This document shows, piece after piece, positions 20,095 through 30,839 of a stretch of 64,000 nucleotides of DNA. Position numbers and translations under genes: made by a program. Source of the stretch: Gracilaria vermiculophylla (taxonomy: Eukaryota > Rhodophyta > Florideophyceae > Gracilariales > Gracilariaceae); contig JAHNZQ020000004.1 in the NCBI GenBank assembly GCA_019155205.2, positions 4,778,484-4,842,483 on the forward strand, read 5' to 3'. Each line of letters opens with the position of its first letter. Within the stretch, counting starts at the first letter, position 1. The notes under the pieces were generated by a model, which saw only the letters and a list, made by a program, of their open reading frames with translations, was not told where the DNA came from and did no database searches.

Positions 20095-20775
20095 ATGAGG
20101 TACATATGTTTCGTCGCCTTTCATGTTGCAACATGTGTACTTATCTTCCTGGCACAGGGGGTTCCTACTCGTCCCCATTACACAAGAGAACACTCGAAAC
20201 AATCCGAAAGGAAACCAGATCACTTCGTGCAAACAGGATTAAAGTCACTGCAAAAAGGGCCCGGCCTCTTTGCAAGGAATGGTGACTTTCTGGATAAGAT
20301 TATTCAGACCCGGAAGAGGAAATATCCATCAAAAAAGGTCGCAAGAGACTCCAGCAGCGAAGTAGCCGAGTTTTGGAAGTACATGGGTAAAGAGCATGTG
20401 ACCACAGTTGTTCGGAATCTTCCGCAGTCTTCTAAACGACGTCTAAAAGCTTTCTTCATGGAAAGGAAATACGAGGTATTAAAGCCTTTCCTTCCACCAC
20501 ACATTTTCCTTGCACCAATCGGGAGTATTTCTTCACCAACACCGGAACCGGAGGAGTCAGTTGAACCGTCCCCGGAAATGAATGTTGAAATGACGCCGAG
20601 CCCATCCATGGACCCTGATTCTGAAATGTTGGAGCCTGTACATACGCCAGCTCCAGATGATCGCCCTAGGCAAACATTTCCATCTCTCGTCACCACAGAG
20701 AACGAAAGCGGAGAAATCTTGTACAGGCCTTGGGACTCCCTTTACGTCAGACTGAGACGCCTTTCACGGAATTAG
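20095..20775 (+). CDS. Predicted secreted protein, unknown function
   Basis: Encodes 226 residues with no family recognised. Residues 1-22 form a clear signal peptide (MRY, then the hydrophobic CFVAFHVATCVLIFLA core, then AQG). The mature part starts basic and contains a segment of predicted helix (EVAEFWKYMGKEHVTTVVRN, about 95-120). It is followed by a Pro/Glu/Ser/Met-rich stretch (about 145-200) with repeated PSPEMN/PSPSMDP-like units, and an Arg-rich end. An extracellular, cell-wall or polysaccharide-associated role would fit a red alga but is only a guess. The coding call rests on the signal peptide, an uninterrupted frame and the ATG context CAACATGAGG. Confidence 0.65.
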   Translation: MRYICFVAFHVATCVLIFLAQGVPTRPHYTREHSKQSERKPDHFVQTGLKSLQKGPGLFARNGDFLDKIIQTRKRKYPSKKVARDSSSEVAEFWKYMGKEHVTTVVRNLPQSSKRRLKAFFMERKYEVLKPFLPPHIFLAPIGSISSPTPEPEESVEPSPEMNVEMTPSPSMDPDSEMLEPVHTPAPDDRPRQTFPSLVTTENESGEILYRPWDSLYVRLRRLSRN

Positions 20776-22210
20776 GGCACAGCTCAGAAAGCGAAGCCTG
20801 ACTATCCAAAGATTGATCGGATCAAACCGCTTGTCTCGTTTCTGGCTGAAACTTTAGCCGTATTCGGAGAAGAGTGGGTGGAAACCTGCGACTTTGGTGC
20901 ACAACTCAGCGACTCTCTGTATTCCTTTGCACGGCACATAGATAACTGTTACCCTGTAGCTTGAGAGAGAGCTTCGTATTTTACTAAATGACTATTCGTC
21001 AGTAATTTTGGCGTTCGGCCATCTCTGATCGTTGAGTGCTGAGAGATCTATTGAAAAGGCTTGTAAGTAATATGACAGACTTCCCGTCGAAGTTCGATTA
21101 TATTTGATACGGCCTGTGTGATTCTGAGCCATAATTGAAGGCAAGGAAAGCGACCGCAAAGGCTCTCACCCGAAGCACACTGAGCATAAAAACAACTATT
21201 CAGTTTACACCTCTCACTGAGACGTCAATGTCTCCTTTGAAGATAGAGAAAGTGAGCTCACAAACTCACTACCAAATAAAGCGCATGGGGAGGACGACGA
21301 CGAGGCAGAGGTGCCCACTCTCTCTCTCCTGATGCAGACCCGAGTCCTGCTTCTTTCTCGATTGTGACGCGTTGGTCTCGGACTACGCAGCGCAACAATC
21401 TCTTTTTCGTTACTACGCCCGTTTTCATGCAAGTAATACGGCCTGTTTAGTACGAACTTCACTCTTTAACTCTGCCAGGAAGCGCGTTGTCTGCCAAAAT
21501 AAAAAACCACTAGCAATCTTAAAGACGAGATTTCTATCAAAAGAAAGTTCATCAGAGCATGAAACATTCAACCGGATGAATTGAGTGCTCATGCTAAACG
21601 TAGGTCGAATGAAAAAGGGCTTGCACTGTACTGCTGAAATGGCTCTGTTTTTATATTCTTCGGTCGCTTGTGCCAACTGATTCATTTGCTTGAAGCGATC
21701 CTTTCGATGTTCCCAACGGCTGCTGTTCGTACATGTTGATTAACAATAGGAGGGTTTGGGGTCTTTGATCGAGCCATTGCTCTGCCTAAATCCCGCGCCT
21801 AATCAAATGATAAATTCGTTCTAAGAATTCTTTCGTTTTCATTATTCATTACCATCGGCTGCGGCATGTTTATAGTATTCTATCTCCATGAGTCCTGAGA
21901 TAGTTATCATGGACGGACTCGGCCATGGGTTTCGAATGAACTATTTTAAACAAGATAGCCATTGGGGCTCTCTTTTAAAGAATACTGGAAGATACAACTG
22001 GTTATTCTACACCGACAACCTGCGCTACGCATCTCTTCAACCAACCGCCTCCCACCTGAGGCTGAACATAGTATCATCCAAGCACATCAGTGAAAAAGTT
22101 ATTCTTGATGCATTAAGAAAATCGATTTATGGATGTGCTCCAAAGCTATCAGCTTCATGAAGCGAAGTTTCACAGTATGAAACTAGCAAAATGATTGTCC
22201 CGTCTGTCAC
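20776..22210. other. Intergenic, convergent secreted protein / phycobilisome linker
   Basis: A long 1.4-kb stretch. Frames up to about 90 codons occur on both strands, but none shows a signal, motif or composition that supports a gene. No RNA or repeat recognised. Confidence 0.45.
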
Positions 22211-23692
22211 TCACTTCTTTCCAAACGGCAAAGGAATTGACAAGTTAGGGAGAGAAAATTGGGGAATATCAATTTTCGGTAAACTAATCGGACCAACCTT
22301 GATCCCTTCCTTTGCGGCGGGAGCAACAGCTCGAGGCTTCCTCGTGGCAGTCCTTACGCGTGGGCGTGAGCCGGTATTTGCTTTGACAACGACTCCAACA
22401 TTCGTGGATGCCACTTGTCCTGGCAACTGCAACGTGGGGCTAACCGGGGTGCTCGAGGCCAGAGCCGCAGACAGGACACGCAGTTCCGACTTGGCAATTT
22501 CCAGATCCTTCTCGATTCTTGAAAGCGAATCACACTCAAGCTGCGCCGAGGAGCGTGAGTAGTCAGAAGACTTGGAGCCCCCATCAGTGAGCGCACTTCC
22601 CGTGCCCATTTGCTTTGCAAACGGATTCGCTAGAAGTGGGTCCCCGCCAGAGTACGCGAAACCACGATCGAGCATGGGACCCATATCGCGAACCATTGTG
22701 CGGAAAGACGCCAAGCTATCCGTGGAGGTAGATTTTTTCTTCGCCAGCTGGATGTCATATTGAGCTTGCAGTGCGGCAACAGTTTCTTCTAGACCACGAA
22801 CTTCCGCGACTGAGACAAAGCCAGGGGCTGGAGCAAGTGCGGGATCAGGACAAGCATACCAGTTCGGGGCAGTTGTCCTGAGCGGCGTGTTCTCAGCAAC
22901 CTTCTCGTAAGGTGTTGCGGTGCCGTTGATGTAGGAGTCGATGTTATCGCAGAACTGCTTCCCATCCGAGCCGTTGTAGCCAGAGAGAGCCGCGCCTCCC
23001 ATGGCCTTGTCAGAATTGGCCCACCCCCCTTTTAGGGCGCACTGCTTATTGAACGATTCGCATGGCGTGTAGGCTCCTCGGAAGCGTAGGAATGGAATGG
23101 TATCACTGCCAAACACGGAATTATACTCTTCAGAGTCGATATAACTGTCAATGTCAGCGTCGACGCCTTTGGTAGCGTATATGTCAAGATGAAGCGAAAT
23201 CTCCGCTCGCGAATCGGGCGCGCGACCCAGAAGGTGCATGAAGTTGAGCTCGATGAAACGAAACTGGGAAGCACCTTCCAGGAAGCGTGTCTTATACGCA
23301 TTGGATTTCGCCAAAGCTCGAACAAACTCGCGCGCAGAGATGTTTCCTGCTTTGTATTGGGACTCTGGCACCGCAAGTTCCTTGCGTTCTTCTTCCATGA
23401 GGTAGGCGTTACCGAAAACATGTCTGTAAGCTGCGCGCATCTGTATCTCGCGATCTTCCTCGCTGCTGGCAGAATAGAGCACTTTTGGTTGAAAGGGTCC
23501 CAGAATGTAGCGCGAGAATGAGTATGAATCGGTGTTGACAGTGTCCAAACCGCTGAGAACATTCATGGAGGGGACATGACGACTAAGGCGGCGTGTTTGA
23601 AGCCGTTCGTTTGCTGTGGTTGCGGTCGCCCGAGCAAAGGGAACGGAGAAGGTCGATGCAGAGAGAGGAAGCGCTCCAACAAAGGCTGTCAT
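22211..23692 (-). CDS. Phycobilisome rod/rod-core linker, nucleus-encoded
   Basis: Encodes 493 residues. The first 43 are a Ser/Ala/Thr/Arg-rich transit peptide (MTAFVGALPLSAST...). The PBS linker domain follows at about 65-215, with family landmarks RAAYRHVFGNAYLMEEER, GNISAREFVRALAKSNAYK, RFIELNFMHLLGRAP and the end EEYNSVFGSDTIPFLRF. This domain threads phycobiliprotein hexamers together in the light-harvesting antenna on the stromal face of thylakoids. The C-terminal 280 residues are not part of that domain. They contain a short coiled-coil-like segment (RGLEETVAALQAQYD), a second one (RIEKDLEIAKSELRVL), a linker, and an end of alternating Leu/Pro/Ile (IPQFSLPNLSIPLPFGKK). Long C-terminal extensions occur in red algal linkers that span several rod units. 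The exact linker type is not decidable here. Confidence 0.88.
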   Translation of the reverse strand: MTAFVGALPLSASTFSVPFARATATTANERLQTRRLSRHVPSMNVLSGLDTVNTDSYSFSRYILGPFQPKVLYSASSEEDREIQMRAAYRHVFGNAYLMEEERKELAVPESQYKAGNISAREFVRALAKSNAYKTRFLEGASQFRFIELNFMHLLGRAPDSRAEISLHLDIYATKGVDADIDSYIDSEEYNSVFGSDTIPFLRFRGAYTPCESFNKQCALKGGWANSDKAMGGAALSGYNGSDGKQFCDNIDSYINGTATPYEKVAENTPLRTTAPNWYACPDPALAPAPGFVSVAEVRGLEETVAALQAQYDIQLAKKKSTSTDSLASFRTMVRDMGPMLDRGFAYSGGDPLLANPFAKQMGTGSALTDGGSKSSDYSRSSAQLECDSLSRIEKDLEIAKSELRVLSAALASSTPVSPTLQLPGQVASTNVGVVVKANTGSRPRVRTATRKPRAVAPAAKEGIKVGPISLPKIDIPQFSLPNLSIPLPFGKK

Positions 23693-25107
<1,415 letters not shown>

Positions 25108-26533
25108 CTGAGCTGCAAAGTCCTTGCCTCTCCGTCAATGTATGGACCAATCTTCAGCTAAATGATTGAAAGAAGCAGGAAGTTGCCTTTTACTTCAACT
25201 TCTAAAGTTCGGCGACGCAAAATGCCATCTCCCATACACATGGATGTACCAAATGGGGCTTTGGACGTACTTGTTCTCTTTGACGAGGGTTGAACCAAGC
25301 AACAGGTGTTGAGCATGCGCATGCAGTAAACCTAGAACTATCTCCGGCCTGATTGGCAAACCATGCTTCCATGTGTCACGGAAGGACTACGCCTTGATCA
25401 AAAGGACACTTATTTCGAAAGTATTCTTCTCAAGGCCGAGCTCAAAACACAACTTATCCATTCGGCCTATGGACCAATAAATAGTGGCATGTCGGGGAAC
25501 CGCCAGACAACCTGGGCGGATTTCAAGGTAAAGACGAGATAGGCATTGCTGGTCTTACTGGATAATATCTAAGCACCACAGCAGTTCTAAGGATACGATG
25601 TCTGGATTGCGAGCAAATCACGCCTCTAACTCCTGTCACACACGAGAACTTATCCTTTCCAATGCAACATCCCTGGGTCTACCACGGATTCCTAAGGGAC
25701 ATGTGCCAGCATCAATTATTGTTGCCAGCGTCCAGTTGGTGGCGCAAGGATTTTACCACATCATAAGTGTTATCTCCATACGATTGAACTTACAGGTAAA
25801 ACATTGTTAGCTCTTCACGTCCATTTCGAAGACATTCTTTCAGTGTCGGGTGTTAAATATGTTTCAGTTCACTTCATACCAGCTCTCATATACAATGTGA
25901 CGACAGCGCATCTGAGAATACCACCATGCAACGCACTCATGTTCAGCTAATTCTCCGATTGCGTATGACTGCGCTCTGTTCACGAGCCTTTTTTGGAGCG
26001 CTTACTTTTAGATAGCTAAGCTTGATAACAAATTACACACAAACAGGAAGAAAGGGTTGATTAGAATTAAGGGTTAAGGGTTACCCTTTGTACCAACTGG
26101 CATGGATACTGTGCGTTCGCATGAAGATACATTTTCCACGTAAAGGCTGTCGCCTAATTCTTCATCTGCGTAAACTGCATCTTCCTAGACTTCGTAAGCT
26201 GCATGCACTGCAGCGAAAGTTCAGCAAGTCACCGAGGGGCTGTGGCACATTTGGTCGTCCATCTGAGCTTCCATCATTTGTCAGCAATGGAATCTATGGG
26301 GGCACACAAACCACTGAAGATTTTTCGGCGAAACTGCCGGATAACACACCCTGGCCACTATCTGGCCAGGACGTGTTCGTTTGCTGCGAAGACACGCGTT
26401 GATGCGTTGATGCGTAGATTTAAGGTGTAATCGTTGATCTCGTTCTCGCGGGTGATGCAGTCAATTGCACGATTCGCCGGACGTTATTGTCCTTCGTGGA
26501 GCCTGGCTTTGGCGTAACTCTTCTTCTTCGACA
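25108..26533. other. Intergenic between FabG and VOC protein
   Basis: About 1.4 kb with only short unconvincing frames, including a 104-codon one at 26088-26402. A small telomere-like string TTAAGGGTTAAGGGTTAC is at 26067-26084, next to its own inverted CCC. Confidence 0.4.
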
Positions 26534-26923
26534 ATGGCCAAATATCTTCGTGCGGACCTGGATCACATTGCCATCGAATGTAAGAATGTGCAAGAAATGT
26601 TGACATTCTACACAGAAACCCTGAAGTTTTCCCCGTGTGGTATCAAAGAATATGAAAACGGAACAAGGCCGTTTCCAAGCGTCCGAGTGTCTGAGCTGTC
26701 GATCATCGACTTCTTCAAGTCAGATGACGCTCAGGGTTTGTCTGGACATGGGCATTTCTGCTTCAGCATTGACAAGAACGATTTCGCAGACTTGAAGAAA
26801 AGACTTGAAAAAGTCGGCGTCTCTGTGAATGAGCCTGTTAAACGCAGTGGGGCACGTGGTGATGGTATGAGTATTTACATCGATGACCCTGAAAAAAACA
26901 CGCTTGAGTTCCGATACTATTGA
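26534..26923 (+). CDS. VOC/glyoxalase-fold protein
   Basis: 129 residues from the ATG at 26534 (MAKYLRADLDHIAIEC). An in-frame ATG at 26465 would add 23 residues that look like leader or noise. The vicinal-oxygen-chelate fold uses paired beta-alpha-beta-beta-beta modules. The expected metal-binding positions are visible: His in LDHIAIEC, Glu/Asp around ELSIIDFF, His in GHGHFCFSI and Glu in NTLEFRYY near the C-terminus. Relatives include glyoxalase I-like, bleomycin-resistance-like and dioxygenase proteins, and the substrate cannot be assigned. Single domain, typical length. Confidence 0.82.
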   Translation: MAKYLRADLDHIAIECKNVQEMLTFYTETLKFSPCGIKEYENGTRPFPSVRVSELSIIDFFKSDDAQGLSGHGHFCFSIDKNDFADLKKRLEKVGVSVNEPVKRSGARGDGMSIYIDDPEKNTLEFRYY

Positions 26924-28132
26924 GAAAGTTTGATTGGGAACGTTTAAAACTTGGCTGGCTAACCATTTACCTCGGAGCAAATGCTGGGCAGAGGCCTTGA
27001 TGAGATCTAGAAAATCACAAGCATGTGGAAGACGAAAGATGTTGTCTGGAGTTGCGTTGCGTTTGTACGGCGGTTTTACTTGACGTGAAGTGAGAACGGC
27101 TTTCAGCCAAATCATTTTTAACACTGTGATTGAGTTCATTGTAATAAAGGCGTCACTGACGGGAAAGAAAAAAAACTTGCAAATGACGACCAGGAGTTAT
27201 GGATTTTTATGGACTATTTCCTGCGATGGCCCTTAAAGACATTGTCGAGGAGAGTTTGCTTGCCCCAATTGAGGGAACGAAAGAATTTATTGGTTTGTGA
27301 TATCATCAGAAAGAGGCCTGAAAGAGTGATGGTATTTCTGGCGAGAGAGCGTTTCTTTGCACAGAAACGCTACGCGTCAAGTAGAAATTAGCCTTACATT
27401 ACGTACCCACATCAGAAAAAGGCGTCACGGTAGCGCTTTCCCTCATGTGAAGATAGAGAACGAATTGTATACATGAAGAGTTGCCCAAACAGCACCGAAC
27501 AGCGCGGTTCGGGGCGAAGTAAATGAGCCAGTGTTGTCCCAAGGCATAATGTAGACCATTCTTGGTCCAGTGCTCAGTCGTCACAAATGAACGCCTCTAC
27601 ACTAATACAAAACCATCGTCGGTGCTTCCTCACCTGCACCTGCTGATCCATATTACAGTGACAGATTTCTCAGCGGTCCATGAGTAATGATGGGCTCCCA
27701 TGTTCTCCTCTTGCAGAATGCAGTCTGAAACCCGCAGCGTTGGAGCTCACCTTTCACAGAGTGTAGTCGTCTCCGCGAATTGCATTACGTCGTGAGAAGA
27801 CGGAGTTAACTGGCAAGCACCGTACGGCGCTGAAGAGTGCAGACTGCAGCTCTGGTGTCCGCCAAGGGGGGATAATGGACCGTTTCAGCGCATATTCGAA
27901 ATATGCTTAAAACAACATCGTGTGCCTCGTTTTTGTGGTTTCCTGCTCTGTGATTGGGCGGCGCCACTGTTGGAATCAGCTCGGAGTGGAAGGCTTACTT
28001 AATCAACCGCCTCAATTTCGGCGCCTCCGGTTGCCGCGCCGCCAGCCCAACGCCGGCCTGCAACCGGTCCTCCGCCACTGCCCGTCCCGCGTGCCCCGCC
28101 TCCCGAGTACTTAAGCGGCCGCCCCGAGCGCC
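26924..28132. other. Intergenic between VOC protein and TFIIA
   Basis: About 1.2 kb with no supported gene. The last 120 bp before the TFIIA ATG are GC-rich (CCGCC runs), unlike the rest. Confidence 0.4.
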
Positions 28133-28786
28133 ATGAACCAAGCTGTGACTCGCGAAGTGTACTTGCGCGTCATTGACGCGACTATTGAAGGCGTCCGCGC
28201 TGAGCTCGTCGAGAAGGGTGCGTCGGACGCTGCCATCGAGAGCTTGGTCTCCCTCAAGAGACGATGGGCTGAACGCTTGCTCACCCATGACTTCTCAGAC
28301 GACCCGGCCATTGTCGAGAGACCGTCTTCGTCAAACAAGAACTCAAAGTCCGCCAAGAAGCCGGACCCCAACCTAACTCCGAAGGTTCCCCTCAAGCCGC
28401 CTGAAAGTCGCAATGGCACAATCTCGGTGGCCGCTCTTACCAACAACACGGAGGAGACGAACGGCCCAACTTTACCCCCGATTCCACGGAAAGCTGCCTC
28501 GCCTCCTCGCGTCAAGAACGAGCGCGAAGCTGTTAAGGTAGAGGAACGACCTCTTAAGAGGCAGCGAATACCAGATGACGGGGTGGCTGAGGACAAGGGG
28601 GAAGCCTTGGACAGCAGCGACAGCGAGAGCGAGTCAGATGATGAAACAACGGAAAACCTCGTACTCGCTCAGTTCGAAAAAGTTCGGAAGGGACCGAAGT
28701 GGAAGCTGATACTCAAAGAGGGTATTGTACTCATTCGTGACCGAGAGTACTTGTTCAATAAAGCGACATGCGACCTAGACTTCTAG
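28133..28786 (+). CDS. GTF2A1: TFIIA large (alpha/beta) subunit
   Basis: Encodes 217 residues. TFIIA stabilises TBP on the TATA region at RNA polymerase II promoters. The N-terminal four-helix-bundle segment is REVYLRVIDATIEGVRAELV ... SLVSLKRRWAERLL (about 7-50). The C-terminal beta-barrel segment, after an acidic Ser/Asp/Glu run (about 160-172), is ENLVLAQFEKVRKGPKWKLI ... VLIRDREYLFNKATCDLDF (about 175-217), the expected TFIIA-beta end. The middle is a non-conserved Pro/Lys-rich linker, as in the whole family. Short compared with human (376) but like yeast TOA1 (286) in layout. Confidence 0.93.
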   Translation: MNQAVTREVYLRVIDATIEGVRAELVEKGASDAAIESLVSLKRRWAERLLTHDFSDDPAIVERPSSSNKNSKSAKKPDPNLTPKVPLKPPESRNGTISVAALTNNTEETNGPTLPPIPRKAASPPRVKNEREAVKVEERPLKRQRIPDDGVAEDKGEALDSSDSESESDDETTENLVLAQFEKVRKGPKWKLILKEGIVLIRDREYLFNKATCDLDF

Positions 28787-29119
28787 ATTATATTGTCATC
28801 TATGCCTCTTGGGGTTCTCATTCAAGCATAATCTATGTCAGGTACACATGGAAAGGTTGCATGGCACATATGTTACTGAAGAGCAAGAAACCTCGGTGAC
28901 GCCATACTCTCTGGTAATCACCCGCTTGTGCTATATGTACGCAGCCTGTGAGGGATTGCTGTGTAGTCAAACCTCCATTGGTTTCCTCTGCATACGTCTG
29001 CATAAAAACTAATGACATATCGCTGCCGCTGATCACTAAAAAAAGTCTTTGTAAATGCTTCCATGTATGTCACCCGAACAGTAAGTCTTTATGTACGCAC
29101 CATTATCGGCCGCTGAAGT
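28787..29119. other. Intergenic, convergent TFIIA / serine acetyltransferase
   Basis: AT-rich shared 3' region; nothing recognised. Confidence 0.4.
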
Positions 29120-30250
29120 CTATATCGAGCTACCCTCGAAGATCTCATCATCATCATGATGATGAGCAGCTTTAACCGACCCCGTAACAGCGTTATGATA
29201 TGGGTTTTCCTCACCCATTACCTCTATGCTCAACCTTTGATCCATCACAAATGATGGCATAACTCCGGCTTTGTAGCTTACTTTCCCGACCATCTTTCCG
29301 GGGACGCCACTAATGATAGCAAATGGTTCCACTGGTTTCAACACCACTGAGCATGCCGCAATGTGAGCCCCCATGCCTACCGTGATATTTCCAAGAATTG
29401 TGGCACCCGCGCCAATCATAACCCCATCTTCCACCTTTGGATGCCGATCTCCAGTTTCTTTTCCAGTACCGCCCAACGTGACATTGTGAAGAATTGAAAC
29501 ATTGTTTCCCAAAGTAGCAGTTTCACCGATAACGATTCCCGTTCCATGATCAATAAGAACCCCATGACCAATTTTGGCTGCTGGATGAATGTCCACTGCA
29601 AAGCGACTGGAAATCATTGACTGCATGTAGAGAGCGAGACTTGTTCTTCCACCACTCCACAACCAGTGAGCACATCTCCAGCTCTCCAAGGCGTGGAATC
29701 CCTTCGAATAAAGCATGACTCGAGCTGCGTGGCTGTTAGCGGGATCACGTTGCATCACTGCAGCAATGTCTGCTCGGACAGCCGTACCGTATTCTGGGTC
29801 ACCCGCCATGGCTTCCCGAAAAAGCTCTACCCATTGCGTGGCTTGGAACGAGGGGGTATCTAAAGCATTTCCAAGAGTCGTTGAAAGTGTTTCTTCCAAA
29901 GTTTCATGCACAAGAATGGTGGCGTATAACGCACTTGCAAGTTGCGGTTCTTCCGCCGCAGCATTCGTGGCCTCTGTCTTCATCAGCTGCCACAAAGGGT
30001 CTTCCTCTCCAGAAAGCGATTCGGTCATTTCTTCTACTGTAACCGAATGACCAAAGCCATGTCCTTTTTCGTAATGCGACACCTCCGGCGCACTTGTTAT
30101 GATTTTGCTCACCCTTGGAGTTTGCTGCGAACGAAAGATTCCATTCGAAGACGATGAAGAGTGGTTTGACACGCAAAGCGTTAGGTTGGTTATGCGGTGA
30201 GAAGACGGCAATAATAATACATACGCAGTTCGAACACGTCGTAATACCAT
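29120..30250 (-). CDS. cysE: Serine O-acetyltransferase (CysE/SAT)
   Basis: Encodes 376 residues. Makes O-acetylserine from serine and acetyl-CoA, the entry to cysteine synthesis. The N-terminal helical domain starts at about residue 85 (DPLWQLMKTEATNAAAEEPQ). The left-handed beta-helix follows, with HPAAKIGHGVLIDHGTGIVI, the catalytic-loop region LGGTGKETGDRHPK and IGAGATILGNITVGMGA. About 80 leading residues could be an organelle-targeting sequence. The C-terminus ends in Ile; a terminal Ile in this family inserts into O-acetylserine (thiol) lyase to form the cysteine synthase complex. Just before it lies an unusual HHHDDDE stretch made by a CAT/GAT microsatellite at about 29146-29163. Confidence 0.93.
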   Translation of the reverse strand: MVLRRVRTAYVLLLPSSHRITNLTLCVSNHSSSSSNGIFRSQQTPRVSKIITSAPEVSHYEKGHGFGHSVTVEEMTESLSGEEDPLWQLMKTEATNAAAEEPQLASALYATILVHETLEETLSTTLGNALDTPSFQATQWVELFREAMAGDPEYGTAVRADIAAVMQRDPANSHAARVMLYSKGFHALESWRCAHWLWSGGRTSLALYMQSMISSRFAVDIHPAAKIGHGVLIDHGTGIVIGETATLGNNVSILHNVTLGGTGKETGDRHPKVEDGVMIGAGATILGNITVGMGAHIAACSVVLKPVEPFAIISGVPGKMVGKVSYKAGVMPSFVMDQRLSIEVMGEENPYHNAVTGSVKAAHHHDDDEIFEGSSI

Positions 30251-30839
30251 TCGGGAACCCCAGGGACGAACGCGTTGTCCCGGAAATTCACCAGGTAACC
30301 ACCTGGTTCTCTTTGAACCTGGCCTCTGAAGAACGGTGCTTCAGTTTTCCGTAGAGACAAACTCAGCGTAAGGAACCGTGTTCACCACAACTGACGAACA
30401 CATCTGAGCCCAGCACATCCGCTGCACAGTCAACCTATTTTAAGTGACGCACTTCTATTGCGGGAAATGTGACAGTTAATCAGTCGCTGATGGCTCATGA
30501 AGCGTTGGCGAATTGCGTCGTGCAGGATGGCGCGACCAAAGCAATTGGCGCCACAATATTTCCTATAAATTCGATAAATCTATGATGGCTACGTTCTGGA
30601 GAGGGTATCTGTACAGAAGCAGAACATGGGTGAACCCTGCGGGCGCAGCTTTTCCTATGTACAATATGTAGGCTGCAGTATCACTTGTATACGACGACTT
30701 TTATATGAAATTGCTGCGAAAGTGAGCTTTGCTCCGTTACATTTGAGAATTAAAGTACCCAGCAGATGAATTTTTCCGGGAAGATGACTTAAATGCGAGC
30801 CAAAGCTGTGGTTCAGAGTGTTTTGGTATAGGGCTTTAG
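30251..30839. other. Intergenic between serine acetyltransferase and LTA4H-like peptidase
   Basis: Upstream region of the acetyltransferase and downstream region of the peptidase (both minus strand). No other gene recognised. Confidence 0.4.
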
